A stretch of 64,000 nt of DNA from Treponema sp. (GTDB lineage Bacteria; Spirochaetota; Spirochaetia; Treponematales; Breznakiellaceae). Below the pieces are notes generated by a model. It was not told where the DNA came from and made no database searches. It saw nothing but the letters and a program-made list of their open reading frames with translations. Both the position numbers and the translations under genes were made by a program. The stretch spans positions 1 to 64,000 of the forward strand of contig WRLF01000004.1 of the NCBI GenBank assembly GCA_009777735.1, read 5' to 3'. This document shows, piece after piece, positions 10,749 through 19,471 of this stretch (positions are counted from its first letter, which is position 1; every line of letters begins with the position of its first letter).

Positions 10749-11786
10749 TTACTGTCCTGCCGCCGATTTAAATTCTGTCCAGATGAGGTTGTGCAGGGAT
10801 CGCGCTTCGTCGTTTACATTTTGAATCATTTCCATTGAAGTAAAACCCCAGAAGTCTTCGGGAAGCGTCAGAAAATCACGGTACTCTTCATTAATGTACG
10901 GGTCTGAAGCGGAAAATGTGCTGTAGTAGCCCAGGTATTCAAAACATCCGGCGCCCCTTTCGGCATCAAGGATGTAGTCAAGAAACAAGTAGGCGGCATC
11001 GGCATTCGGTGCGTTGGACGGAATAAACGCCGCCATTATGCCAAAGCCGATCCCTTCGGCGGGAAAAACAACCTGCAGTTCCGGCCGTTCCATTTTTGCC
11101 CTTGTCACCATGTCGGTATACATGACCGCTGCCGAAATTTCACCGGCAAGAAGTTCATCATCCAGCCTGTCATCACGGATGAGGCGGATGTTGGGAGCAA
11201 ATGTTCTGAGGTATTCTCCGGCCCTGCGGATTACATCCGGATCGTTTGTATTGTAGCTTTGCCCCATCATCTTGAGCGCCATGCCGTTGATTACCCGGTA
11301 ATTGTCAATAATACCTATCCTGTTAACCAAAGCCGGATGCAGCAGATCCGTATACCCCCGTATAGGCATTCCGGTTAAATCCTGATCGTAGACAATGGTT
11401 TGTACCCCTGCCCCGTATGGAATGGTGTATTCATCGGTAGGGTCATAAAACTGCTGCTGGTAGAATGGGTTGATATTACCATAATTTGAAAGCCGTGTAA
11501 TGTCTATCTTTTGCGCAAGTCCTTCAAGGATCACATTTTCCAGTATATAGTCATCGGCGATGACAAGATCGTAATTACCCCGTCTTTCAGATGTGAGTCT
11601 GGCCAACATGGTTTCGTTGTAATCAAAATTTACATACCGTATCCTGATTCCCGTATCATTTTCAAATCCGGATATAACTTCCGCAGGGAACATACCGCTC
11701 CAGGTATAAATAACCAGACTTGGTTTATCGGAACAGCCAACGGCAAAAAAAGCCAACATTAAAACAGCAAACAGTTTTTTATGCAT
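10749..11786 (-). CDS. potD: Spermidine/putrescine-binding lipoprotein
   Basis: Periplasmic-type solute-binding protein of about 345 aa that would deliver polyamines to the PotABC importer. The signal peptide ends in a lipobox (FFAVGC), and the mature part begins with the typical PotD strand LVIYTWSGMFPAEVISGFE. Start chosen at ATG 11786 because GAGGAG lies 7 nt upstream; the track start is a TTG 15 nt earlier. It is the last gene of a minus-strand operon potA-potB-potC-nitroreductase-potD, with about 23 nt after the nitroreductase gene. Other type II binding proteins of this fold bind organic ions or iron, but the neighbourhood favours polyamines. Confidence 0.9.
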   Translation of the reverse strand: MHKKLFAVLMLAFFAVGCSDKPSLVIYTWSGMFPAEVISGFENDTGIRIRYVNFDYNETMLARLTSERRGNYDLVIADDYILENVILEGLAQKIDITRLSNYGNINPFYQQQFYDPTDEYTIPYGAGVQTIVYDQDLTGMPIRGYTDLLHPALVNRIGIIDNYRVINGMALKMMGQSYNTNDPDVIRRAGEYLRTFAPNIRLIRDDRLDDELLAGEISAAVMYTDMVTRAKMERPELQVVFPAEGIGFGIMAAFIPSNAPNADAAYLFLDYILDAERGAGCFEYLGYYSTFSASDPYINEEYRDFLTLPEDFWGFTSMEMIQNVNDEARSLHNLIWTEFKSAAGQ

Positions 11787-11809
11787 CAAACATCTCCTCA
11801 AAAAAACCG

Positions 11810-12421
11810 TTATCTATAAACTACTTTTGTTTCCGGATCGGCTCGGGGCGATGCAGAGCTCACTGCGTCAACACCTGCCGGAAGTCTGCCAAAACGGGTA
11901 ACAATAATAGCAGTGTGATCTTCGGGTATTCCCAGTTCGTCTTTGAGGCTGTTCGCTCTGCCGATTAAAGCGGGATTTGTATATTGCCGGGCGCCAAGTC
12001 CGAGAGCCTGGGCCGCTATAAACATGCTCTGCGCCGCAAGACCGGCATCAAGCATAACGGCTTCGTTTCTTGAACCGTCCAATAACCCTGAGCCGACTAT
12101 CAGTATGTTGCCTTCCGTCGCATCGGGAAGAATCTGCTTTACCAGATCCTGGTCCTGCACCACGGTAAAGAGCCAGGGCTGCCGGTTGCCCGCGCTTGGA
12201 GCGCGCAGTCCGGCCTGAACAATAATGTCCCGTTCACTTTCGGTTACTTGCCCTTCGGCATATTCCCTTGCCGAAAAATGATGCAGAAGGGGGAATACCA
12301 GGGTAGCCCTGTCTGCAGGCTGCTGTACCTGCTGTACCTGCTGATCCTTTTTGCCTCCTGCATACAGCAAAGACAAACTGAGCGTTAAAAGCACGATAAA
12401 AACCGGTATTTTCTTAAACAT
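11810..12421 (-). CDS. Exported nitroreductase-family protein
   Basis: Protein of about 203 aa with an N-terminal signal sequence (FKKIPVFIVLLTLSLSLLYAG), a Gln/Val-rich linker made of a 9-nt repeat (QQVQQVQQ), then a nitroreductase domain: FSAREY, the FMN-contacting APSAGNRQPW, and a C-terminal TRFGRLP. Family members use FMN and NAD(P)H to reduce nitro groups, quinones or other acceptors. An exported member is unusual because NAD(P)H is cytoplasmic. ATG 12421 is preferred over ATG 12433 because GGAGG lies 5 nt upstream of it. It sits between potC and potD in a polyamine uptake operon, so a link to polyamine-derived or redox chemistry is possible but unproven. Confidence 0.82.
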   Translation of the reverse strand: MFKKIPVFIVLLTLSLSLLYAGGKKDQQVQQVQQPADRATLVFPLLHHFSAREYAEGQVTESERDIIVQAGLRAPSAGNRQPWLFTVVQDQDLVKQILPDATEGNILIVGSGLLDGSRNEAVMLDAGLAAQSMFIAAQALGLGARQYTNPALIGRANSLKDELGIPEDHTAIIVTRFGRLPAGVDAVSSASPRADPETKVVYR

Positions 12422-12441
12422 ATAGTCCTCCATTTTGAGTA

Positions 12442-13242
12442 TTATATCTTACAATCATTTTTTGGTCTAGGAGTACGGGCAAGAAACGCTGCGGCAATGC
12501 ACAGGATAATGGTCAAAATAAATAACAGGGAGCACATGGCATTTGTTTTCGGCGTTACGCCGGTTTTTAACTGGGAATAAATAATCATCGGCAGGGTGTT
12601 TGTATTCACACCGGCGACAAATGAACTGACAATTACGTCATCAAAACTCATGGCAAAAGAAATCAACATTCCGGATATGACTGCCGGAAGTACGAGAGGC
12701 AGGGTAATGTCGTAAAACGCCCGCAGGTCAGACGCTCCCATGATCCGGGCGGCTTCCACATAACTTTTATCAAGGCCGGCAAGCCTTGCCCGCACCAGCA
12801 GATAGGGATAGGGAATACAAAAAGCGGTATGGGCGATAACGAGGGTAAACATTCCCGAAGGAATTGCCAGAAGCGAAAAAAATACCAGGAACAGCATGCC
12901 CAGAATAATCTCCGGCATCATGATGGGAAGGATCGAAAAATACTCCATCGTTTTGTGGGCGCCAGTCGCACGTACCCTCGCCATGCCGGAAGCGCCCAGA
13001 GTACCCAGAGCGGCTGACAGGCAGCTTGCCAGCAGGCCAAGTATCAGGCTCGTCCTCAGCCCCTCAAACATAGCGCGATCACTGAACAATTCCGCATACC
13101 ATAACAGAGAAAAACCGCCCCATACTGAAGTAAGACGGCTCCCGTTAAATGAATAGACAATAACCAGAAGAATGGGAATATACATCACTACGAGGATGAA
13201 TCCCAGGTACACGGGAAATAAGGCATATCTTTTTTTTATCAT
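12442..13242 (-). CDS. potC: Polyamine ABC transporter permease PotC
   Basis: Inner-membrane permease of 266 aa with six predicted helices. It has the binding-protein-dependent transport signature EAARIMGASDLRAFYDITLP, the coupling loop that meets the ATPase. Similarity in layout and N-terminus (VIVYSFNGSRLTSVWGGFS) fits PotC. Its ATG overlaps the potB stop by 4 nt, so the permeases are translationally coupled. Length is normal and the catalytic partner is the PotA gene upstream. Confidence 0.92.
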   Translation of the reverse strand: MIKKRYALFPVYLGFILVVMYIPILLVIVYSFNGSRLTSVWGGFSLLWYAELFSDRAMFEGLRTSLILGLLASCLSAALGTLGASGMARVRATGAHKTMEYFSILPIMMPEIILGMLFLVFFSLLAIPSGMFTLVIAHTAFCIPYPYLLVRARLAGLDKSYVEAARIMGASDLRAFYDITLPLVLPAVISGMLISFAMSFDDVIVSSFVAGVNTNTLPMIIYSQLKTGVTPKTNAMCSLLFILTIILCIAAAFLARTPRPKNDCKI

Positions 13243-14093
13243 ATCAAACCTTCAATCTCGCCTGACCGGGTGACAAGGCGGTACAGCAGCAGAAACAGGC
13301 TCGTAATGAGTATCAGCACTACGCTGAGGGCTGCGGCAAACGGCAGATCGTGGACGTTCATTACCTGATCGCGGATTAAATTGCCGGTAAGGATCACCTT
13401 GTTGCCGCCCAAAATATCGGCGATAAAGTACAGGCCCATGGATGGGATGAACGTGAGAAAAACGCCGGAAAGCAGCCCCGGCATGGTCAGGGGAAATGTA
13501 ACGGTGAGGAAGGCACGAAACCTCCCTGCGCCGAGAACACGTGCAGCATCAATGAGGGAACGATCCATTTTTTCGGCGCTGGCATATACGGAATAAATCA
13601 TAAACGGCAGGAGTGCGTAGATCATGCCGGTAACGACAGCGGGATAGGTGTACAGCAGGCGCAGAGGTTCATCCGTTATGCGCAACCCCATCAGCAGACG
13701 GTCAAATACGCCGTTTGCCCTGAACACAATTATCCAGCCGTACAGCCGCATAAGGGCGCTTGTCCAGAAAGGGATGATCAAAAGGAGCATCACACGATTT
13801 CGCCAGGTTTGACTCAAACGCGCCATAAAATAGCCAAAAGGATAACCGGCAGCGGCAACGGCAAATGTACTGATACATGCCAGCCGTATCGACTGCCTGA
13901 ATGTTTCCATGTATACAGGCTCGAACATGATGCGGTAGTTTCTCAGACTGAATGAATACCCGGCGCCCCATATACCCTGCCGCTGCATGAAACTCAAAAT
14001 GATTAAGTAAATTAACGGCCCCAGGATGAATAAAAGGGTGAAGAGGTACATGGGGAGAAGAGGGATCAGGGATCGGGGATTTTGACTGTTCAT
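13239..14093 (-). CDS. potB: Polyamine ABC transporter permease PotB
   Basis: Inner-membrane permease of 284 aa with about six helices and the coupling-loop signature DAARVLGAGRFRAFLTVTFPL. It pairs with PotC to form the transmembrane channel. The start overlaps the potA stop by 4 nt and its stop overlaps the potC start, which is the usual tight potABC organisation. No anomalies are visible. Confidence 0.92.
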   Translation of the reverse strand: MNSQNPRSLIPLLPMYLFTLLFILGPLIYLIILSFMQRQGIWGAGYSFSLRNYRIMFEPVYMETFRQSIRLACISTFAVAAAGYPFGYFMARLSQTWRNRVMLLLIIPFWTSALMRLYGWIIVFRANGVFDRLLMGLRITDEPLRLLYTYPAVVTGMIYALLPFMIYSVYASAEKMDRSLIDAARVLGAGRFRAFLTVTFPLTMPGLLSGVFLTFIPSMGLYFIADILGGNKVILTGNLIRDQVMNVHDLPFAAALSVVLILITSLFLLLYRLVTRSGEIEGLI

Positions 14094-15106
14094 TCGCGAA
14101 CCACTGATACGGCATTTGACGGAAGCCAGCTGACCATTACCTGATCTCCCGGTTCAAAGGGGCTTTCTATATCAAGAATGCCGGATCGTACTTCTGTTCC
14201 ATGAGCGGGGCCCGCACACTGCAGAACAGCGGTGATGCGGAGGAGGCCTCCGGCAAATTTTTTTTCGGTAACTACCGCAGCCATTCCGGTTTCGCCGGGA
14301 TTTCCGCGCTCTTCTCCTGTCGCCGATATGGTGATATTTTCTTCACGAACGGCAAGGCATTCTGTATCATTGCAGGGGATGAGGTTTGCGTTTCCGACAA
14401 ATTGCGCGACAAACGCCGTATGCGGATTTTTGTACACATCGACTGTGGAGCCAACCTGCTCGATAAGACCGTTTCGTATAACAGCCACACGATCCGATAT
14501 GGCAAGCGCCTCTTCCTGATCGTGGGTGATATACACAAAACTGATCCCAAGCTGTTTCTGGATTCGTTTAAGTTCAATCTGCAGCTGCCGCCTGAGCTGC
14601 AAATCCAATGCGCCAAGAGGCTCGTCCAGCAGCAGGACTTTTGGCTTGTTGATTATGGCCCGCGCAACCGCAACCCGCTGCCGCTGGCCGCCGGATAGCT
14701 CGTGGGGTTTTCTTTTTTCATACCCCTCCAGCCGTACCAAAGCGAGCGTTTCATTTACCGCCCGCTTAATCTCCGGTTTTGCCGTGCCGTTGATCCTGAG
14801 GCTGTAGCCAATGTTTTGTTCCACATTCATGTGGGGGAATAGTGCATAATTTTGAAATACCATGTTGATGCCGCGCTTGTCCGGCCCAAGGGTGTTTATA
14901 TCAATCCCGTCCATGAAAACGCGCCCCGAATCTGCCGTTTCCAGGCCGGCGATGATTCTCAGTATAGTCGTCTTACCGCAGCCCGAAGGCCCAAGGAGGG
15001 TAATAAATTCACCCCGCCCGATAAAAAGATCCAGCCCGCGCAGGACTTCAACATTGCCAAAACTTTTTGTTATTCCTTCAAGCCGCAGTAATTCCTGTTC
15101 ACTCAC
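14090..15106 (-). CDS. potA: Polyamine ABC transporter ATP-binding protein
   Basis: Cytoplasmic ATPase of 338 aa that energises polyamine import. Walker A GPSGCGKTT (about residue 38), signature LSGGQRQRVAVARA, Walker B VLLLDEPLGALD and the switch His in YITHDQEEA are all intact, followed by a C-terminal TOBE-like regulatory region. The start is a GTG at 15106. There is no Shine-Dalgarno sequence; instead a -10-like box ends 6 nt upstream, so the mRNA may be leaderless. First gene of the potA-potB-potC-nitroreductase-potD operon. Confidence 0.94.
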   Translation of the reverse strand: MSEQELLRLEGITKSFGNVEVLRGLDLFIGRGEFITLLGPSGCGKTTILRIIAGLETADSGRVFMDGIDINTLGPDKRGINMVFQNYALFPHMNVEQNIGYSLRINGTAKPEIKRAVNETLALVRLEGYEKRKPHELSGGQRQRVAVARAIINKPKVLLLDEPLGALDLQLRRQLQIELKRIQKQLGISFVYITHDQEEALAISDRVAVIRNGLIEQVGSTVDVYKNPHTAFVAQFVGNANLIPCNDTECLAVREENITISATGEERGNPGETGMAAVVTEKKFAGGLLRITAVLQCAGPAHGTEVRSGILDIESPFEPGDQVMVSWLPSNAVSVVRE

Positions 15107-15112
15107 AGTTCA

Positions 15113-15141
15113 AACATATCTGCCCGGTAATGATGTGTCAA
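15113..15141 (-). promoter_or_regulatory. Promoter of the pot operon
   Basis: On the minus strand TTGACA (15141-15136) is followed after 17 nt by TATGTT (15118-15113). Transcription would begin about at the GTG start codon of potA (15106), which has no ribosome-binding site, consistent with a leaderless transcript. The -35 is perfect and the -10 is moderate. Confidence 0.55.
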
Positions 15142-15170
15142 GGGAATTGAGAGTTGAGAGACGTGTTATC

Positions 15171-15199
15171 TTGACATTGAGTTGATTGCTCTGTACAAT
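15171..15199 (+). promoter_or_regulatory. Sigma70-type promoter of the DUF4349 gene
   Basis: TTGACA (15171-15176), a 17-nt spacer and TACAAT (15194-15199) form a near-consensus promoter. It lies 25 nt upstream of the ATG at 15225, leaving room for a leader with the GAGGGGGG ribosome-binding site. It is back-to-back with the pot promoter. Confidence 0.7.
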
Positions 15200-15224
15200 A
15201 AAAAAAATGAGGGGGGAAATCCGT

Positions 15225-16154
15225 ATGAAAAAATATTTTCCGTTTTTACTTTTTATACTTTTACTGACTTTTGGCTGCAGCAGAGGTTCTAACAGGCAAT
15301 ACATGAATTTTCCGAGTGTTTATCAAAACACCATGTCTTATGAAATGGCGGACACTTTCGGATATGCCTATGACGATTCGGATTTTTCGGAATCTATAAT
15401 GCGATTTAGAACAGCGGAAACTACCGTTACGCCGCAGGAAATTTCTGCCAATACCGCAGAACGCAAACTGGTAAAAAGAGCCAATCTGAGAATAAGAGTA
15501 GAAAAACTCGATACTGCCGATTCAACCGTAAACGGCATTATGGAAACACACGGCGCCTATGCTTCCTCAACCGTTTTGGAAGAATACTCCTGCTTTTATA
15601 CCATCCGCGTTCCTTCGGCCGCTTATAATGCTTTTCTTGCCGAAATTGCCGCTATCGGGAGGATGCTGCATCGATCGGAAAATACGGAAGATGTCACTCT
15701 GCATTATTATGATCTTGAAGGACGGCTTGCTACACAAAGTGAATTATTAAGAACTTTTCAGTCATATCTGGGCAGGGCAGGAAACATTGATGATATCTTA
15801 TCAGTTGAAAGAAGAATTGCCGAATTGCAAAGAGAGATTGACCTGACAGGCAGGGATATTCGTGATATTGCGAATGATATTGAATTTTCTACAGTCGAAC
15901 TGACGGTTTTAGGGCCGGTAGCCGTATCGGCACAGTTTCAGGGAGCAACACTTGGAGAACGAATAATTAAATTATTTCAGGATTTTCGTTATTTCCTATC
16001 CGGCCTGGCAGTTGTTTTTATCGGCATTATTGTATACGGAATCCCCATACTCATTCTGCTCATTTTCATAATCTGGATTTTATTTGGAAGGATTGGTCTC
16101 ATGAAAAAGCTTTGGCGGATTGCAGTCGGTAATAATCAAAGAAATAATACGTAA
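15225..16154 (+). CDS. DUF4349-family lipoprotein
   Basis: Lipoprotein of about 309 aa: signal peptide MKKYFPFLLFILLLTFGC with lipobox, a DUF4349 domain starting at RKLVKRANLRIRVEKL, a coiled coil (DILSVERRIAELQREIDLTGRDI), and a C-terminal membrane helix followed by basic residues. DUF4349 proteins are widespread envelope proteins of unknown function. The track start at 15186 is too early: ATG 15225 follows GAGGGGGG and begins the signal peptide. It has its own near-consensus promoter and stands convergent with the amidohydrolase gene, 2 nt apart. Confidence 0.85.
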   Translation: MKKYFPFLLFILLLTFGCSRGSNRQYMNFPSVYQNTMSYEMADTFGYAYDDSDFSESIMRFRTAETTVTPQEISANTAERKLVKRANLRIRVEKLDTADSTVNGIMETHGAYASSTVLEEYSCFYTIRVPSAAYNAFLAEIAAIGRMLHRSENTEDVTLHYYDLEGRLATQSELLRTFQSYLGRAGNIDDILSVERRIAELQREIDLTGRDIRDIANDIEFSTVELTVLGPVAVSAQFQGATLGERIIKLFQDFRYFLSGLAVVFIGIIVYGIPILILLIFIIWILFGRIGLMKKLWRIAVGNNQRNNT

Positions 16155-16156
16155 AA

Positions 16157-17401
16157 TTATAGTTTATCTGCGATTTTTTCGGCTGCCTGCCGTACAATTT
16201 TCATCAGGGCAGGAACATCAACACCGGTCAGGATGCGGTTTTTGACCAGTTGCCTGCCATCGACAAATACATCGGTAACATCACTGCCCGTTGCGTTATA
16301 CACAATGGCGGAAGTAACATTTTCATGTTTACCCGTCAGAAGGGGCTGTAAGTGGGGCTGTTCCGGGTCGATTAAAATCATATCAGCCCGCATCCCTTCC
16401 CGTATCATGCCAAATTCGGTTTCCTTACCGAAAACAGCAGCTCCTCCCGTGGTTGCCATGTCGAGAATGTCATTTTTGGAAATCGACCGGATACCATTAT
16501 GTATTGTCTGCAAAAGGGACATCCCCTTCATTTCCCGGAAAATGTCATTGCTGTTATTCCACAGGGCGCCGTCAGTACCAAGACCGACGGTTAACCCCTG
16601 TTTTACCATTTCGGTAATGGGGGCAATACCATCGGCGATTTTCATTTCGCATAACGGTGTATTGGCGATTTTTACATTTGCCTCTTTCATCAGCCTTATT
16701 TCATTTCCGGTTGCCAGCACAACATGAGAACCGATCAGCCGATCGCCGAGAAAACCGTTTTTCGCCAGATACTCAATTGAAGTAAGCCCAAATTTTTTCA
16801 GGACTATTTCCCTGCGCCATTCATTTTCCGCAAGATGCATGGTTTGCAGGGCATCAATACCGCGCAGTTTCTCAAATATAACCCGCAGGCGTTCTGTTTC
16901 AAAATCTTCTTCAGCCGGTAATCCGATGACGGGAACATAGCCGGCTTGCCGGCAGTTTGCCGAAAAATCATGCAACGCCTGATCGGGCAGCAATGAATCC
17001 GAATTGGAAAAATCACGGCGTATGTCTTCGACTAACGCGCCTTTAATGCCGGTTTCCTGCATCGCCTGGATAGATCTGTTTCCCAGCCCCCAATACATAT
17101 TTTCGCAGATAAATGTTGTTCCGGATAAAAGCGCCTCGCAGTAGACAAGCTGGCGGGCATAATAGCGGTCATCGTCATTTATAAAATCATAAAACCAATT
17201 ATGGGAGCGGAATGTTTCTATTTGCTCAAGCAGGGTCATGTCATCGCCCAGGCCCCGTGCCAGGGTCATGTCCCCGTGACAGTGACCGTTAACCAGGCCG
17301 GGCATGAGGATTTTACCGCCGCCGTCTATCCATTGCGAACATTCCTGCTCCGAGACACAGCCTCTGCGAACTTCGGCAATAAATGCCCCGTTCAGGCACA
17401 C
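16157..17401 (-). CDS. Amidohydrolase (MTA/SAH deaminase-like)
   Basis: Metal-dependent hydrolase, 414 aa from the GTG at 17401. Metal ligands: HCHGD in PGLVNGHCHGD, MHLAEN, IGSHVV and the Asp in GLGTDGALWNNSND. This pattern fits the TrzN/MtaD/SsnA group that deaminates methylthioadenosine, S-adenosylhomocysteine or related aminopurines; the substrate is not certain. The listed start lacks a ribosome-binding site. The frame stays open upstream to 17473 and encodes residues typical of this family's N-terminus (IDNVIIVSKN), with GGAGGAG at 17477-17483. The true start is therefore probably an unusual ATA or ATT codon. It follows ridA by 12 nt on that reading, forming an operon. Confidence 0.83.
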   Translation of the reverse strand: MCLNGAFIAEVRRGCVSEQECSQWIDGGGKILMPGLVNGHCHGDMTLARGLGDDMTLLEQIETFRSHNWFYDFINDDDRYYARQLVYCEALLSGTTFICENMYWGLGNRSIQAMQETGIKGALVEDIRRDFSNSDSLLPDQALHDFSANCRQAGYVPVIGLPAEEDFETERLRVIFEKLRGIDALQTMHLAENEWRREIVLKKFGLTSIEYLAKNGFLGDRLIGSHVVLATGNEIRLMKEANVKIANTPLCEMKIADGIAPITEMVKQGLTVGLGTDGALWNNSNDIFREMKGMSLLQTIHNGIRSISKNDILDMATTGGAAVFGKETEFGMIREGMRADMILIDPEQPHLQPLLTGKHENVTSAIVYNATGSDVTDVFVDGRQLVKNRILTGVDVPALMKIVRQAAEKIADKL

Positions 17402-17476
17402 AGAACCGGTGAACGGAACATAATCGAAATTTTTTGAAACGATAATAACATTATCAATACCAAGAGTGAATATTTA

Positions 17477-17483
17477 CTCCTCC
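17477..17483 (-). promoter_or_regulatory. Strong ribosome-binding site with no ATG/GTG/TTG after it
   Basis: The minus strand reads GGAGGAG-TAA-ATA. The GGAGG core is 5 nt from an ATA codon in the amidohydrolase frame (17473-17471). It sits directly after the ridA stop codon. It supports an N-terminal extension of the amidohydrolase beginning at a non-canonical codon. Confidence 0.5.
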
Positions 17484-17485
17484 AA

Positions 17486-17863
17486 TTAGCTGTGTATTTC
17501 GGCTATGGCATCAATTTCCACCAAAACATTTTTGGGAAGCTGTTTAACCGCAACGGTAGAACGGGCAGGCCTGCCGGGAAAATATTTTTCGTACACATCG
17601 TTAAAACAGGCAAAATCGTCCATGTTCACCAGGAAACATGTTGTTTTTATTACATGTGCCAGCGATGATCCGGCTGCTTTCAAAACGGCTTCCAGATTTT
17701 TTATAACCTGTTCTGCTTGCTCTTTTATGGTGGTTCCCACTACTTCACCGGTTCCAACAGAAATGGGAATTTGACCCGAAGTGAGTACCATTTTTCCCGA
17801 TATGATGCCCTGGGAATAAGGCCCAATTGCCGCCGGTGCCGCACTTGTCTGTACAATCTTCAT
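17486..17863 (-). CDS. ridA: RidA-family enamine/imine deaminase
   Basis: Protein of 125 aa matching the YjgF/YER057c/UK114 family in full. Known members hydrolyse reactive 2-aminoacrylate and other enamines released by PLP enzymes, acting as cytoplasmic trimers. Visible signatures: AAPAAIGPYSQGI near the N-terminus, the acid-binding Arg in GRPARSTVAVKQLPKNVLVEIDAIA. ATG 17863 has AGGAG upstream. It sits between an HtrA-like protease gene (21 nt upstream) and the amidohydrolase gene, all on the minus strand. Confidence 0.93.
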   Translation of the reverse strand: MKIVQTSAAPAAIGPYSQGIISGKMVLTSGQIPISVGTGEVVGTTIKEQAEQVIKNLEAVLKAAGSSLAHVIKTTCFLVNMDDFACFNDVYEKYFPGRPARSTVAVKQLPKNVLVEIDAIAEIHS

Positions 17864-17884
17864 TGAAAAACTCCTATTGATGCT

Positions 17885-19396
17885 TTACCGTCTAAATCGC
17901 AGGGATTCCAGGGTATTCCCCGAACGGATAAAGCCGAACCACAGTTCTGTAGCGGTTCTTTCCCTCAGCAGCCGGTAGAAGGAACTAAGGTCTGAAATAT
18001 TTTCCCCGTTCACTGCGGTAATTATATCGCCCTCCCTCATGCCGACAACGTCTGCCGGGCTGTCAGGTTCTACACGGCCTACATATAACCCCATAACATT
18101 CCTGTCAATATTACGGGATTCTCTTATCTCATTAGTGAGAGGGGCTACTATGACACCCGGCCATAACCCTCTGCTGTTGGAAGCTACTTCATCCGTTCGG
18201 GCTTCGATGGTAATCTGTATTTCTCTCGTTGTGCCGTCCCGTACAACCGTAAATGCCGCGCGATCGCCGGGTTTAAGATCGCCGACCATCATGGTCAGTT
18301 GAGTCACGCCTCTGACCTCCCTGCCGTCAACATGGGTGATGAAATCGCCCGCCCTGATGCCGCCCTTGTCCGCAGGTGAATCAAGGAAAACCATCGCAGC
18401 AAGAGCCCCTCTCATGCCGTCTATGCCCAGCGCTTCGGCGATTTCCCTTCCCGGTTCTGTGAGCGATACGCCAAGCCAGCCGGAAGTAAGAGTACCAGTG
18501 GTGATGAATTCATCGATTGATCGTTTTGCATTATTTATGGGAATGGCAAAGCCCAGCCCGACATTGCCGCCGCCGGCATTGCTGGCAATCCAGGTATTAA
18601 TGCCGATAACCTCGCCGTGGATATTTACTAGAGCGCCGCCCGAATTTCCCTGATTAATGGGCGCATCAGTCTGGATAAAGTCGTTAATATTTCTGCCGGG
18701 TCCGCCGGTACGCCCTACCGCGCTGACAATTCCCATGGTAACAGAAAAAGAAAAACTGGTACCCAAAGGGTTCCCCATGGCTATTGCCCAGTCACCAACT
18801 TTTACATCATCGGAATCTCCCAATTCTGCAAGCGGGTAATGATCGGTTGTGCTGAAAGAAACCATCGCCAAATCCCGGCGGTCATCTTTACCTACAAGCT
18901 GGGCAGTGTATTCCTTGCCGTCCCTCGTTCCAACACGGATTTCCGAAGTATTATCAACAACATGATGATTGGTAATAACATAATATGTTCCGTTATTATG
19001 ACGGACAATTATTCCGGAACCCAACCCCTGCGAGCGGAACTCCCGTTCCTGTCCGCCCCTGTCCGGGCTGCGATCACGCGGACCGAAGAAAAACTCCCAG
19101 GGAATCCCGTCAAAACTGGGCAAGTTCCGCCGTTGTACCGAAACAGTCTTAAGCTCAACAATTGAAGGAAGCACCTTCTCTGATACAGCGTTAAATACAT
19201 TCTGCAGACCCACAGCCGCCGCCAGATCCGCTTCAGAAACAATTACCGGGCTATTTTGGGCCCTGGCAATACTCCTTGTATTTGGTGTTGAACACGAAAA
19301 CGAAAGAAAAGCAAGTGAAAAACCAAAAATGACGCCAATCAGCACCAGATTAAATACCAGCAGATTTTTTGAGGACAACTTCTTTACCAGATTCAT
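17885..19396 (-). CDS. HtrA/DegP-type periplasmic serine protease
   Basis: Envelope protease of 503 aa. An N-terminal membrane segment (about 12-33) ends near a Cys (LSFSC) that could be a lipobox or simply an anchor. A trypsin-like domain follows with the catalytic triad His145 (TNHHVV), Asp175 (DRRDLAM) and Ser252 (QGNSGGALV). Two PDZ domains follow, about 300-395 and 410-500 (SPADKGGIRAGDFITHVDG; SPADVVGMREGDIITAVNG). The role is quality control of exported proteins, fitting a genome rich in lipoproteins. ATG 19396 has AGGAGAG upstream. The next gene is ridA; a 75-nt gap separates it from map upstream. Confidence 0.93.
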   Translation of the reverse strand: MNLVKKLSSKNLLVFNLVLIGVIFGFSLAFLSFSCSTPNTRSIARAQNSPVIVSEADLAAAVGLQNVFNAVSEKVLPSIVELKTVSVQRRNLPSFDGIPWEFFFGPRDRSPDRGGQEREFRSQGLGSGIIVRHNNGTYYVITNHHVVDNTSEIRVGTRDGKEYTAQLVGKDDRRDLAMVSFSTTDHYPLAELGDSDDVKVGDWAIAMGNPLGTSFSFSVTMGIVSAVGRTGGPGRNINDFIQTDAPINQGNSGGALVNIHGEVIGINTWIASNAGGGNVGLGFAIPINNAKRSIDEFITTGTLTSGWLGVSLTEPGREIAEALGIDGMRGALAAMVFLDSPADKGGIRAGDFITHVDGREVRGVTQLTMMVGDLKPGDRAAFTVVRDGTTREIQITIEARTDEVASNSRGLWPGVIVAPLTNEIRESRNIDRNVMGLYVGRVEPDSPADVVGMREGDIITAVNGENISDLSSFYRLLRERTATELWFGFIRSGNTLESLRFRR

Positions 19397-19471
19397 GCGA
19401 AAACTCTCCTGAGAAATTATTATTTATCTACATAATAAAAATATGTGCCAAAAGTTACAAGTACCGGTTCA

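Noticed and set aside
12301-12350. Short tandem repeat in the nitroreductase gene
   Set aside because: The 9-nt unit keeps the frame and only extends the Q/V linker.
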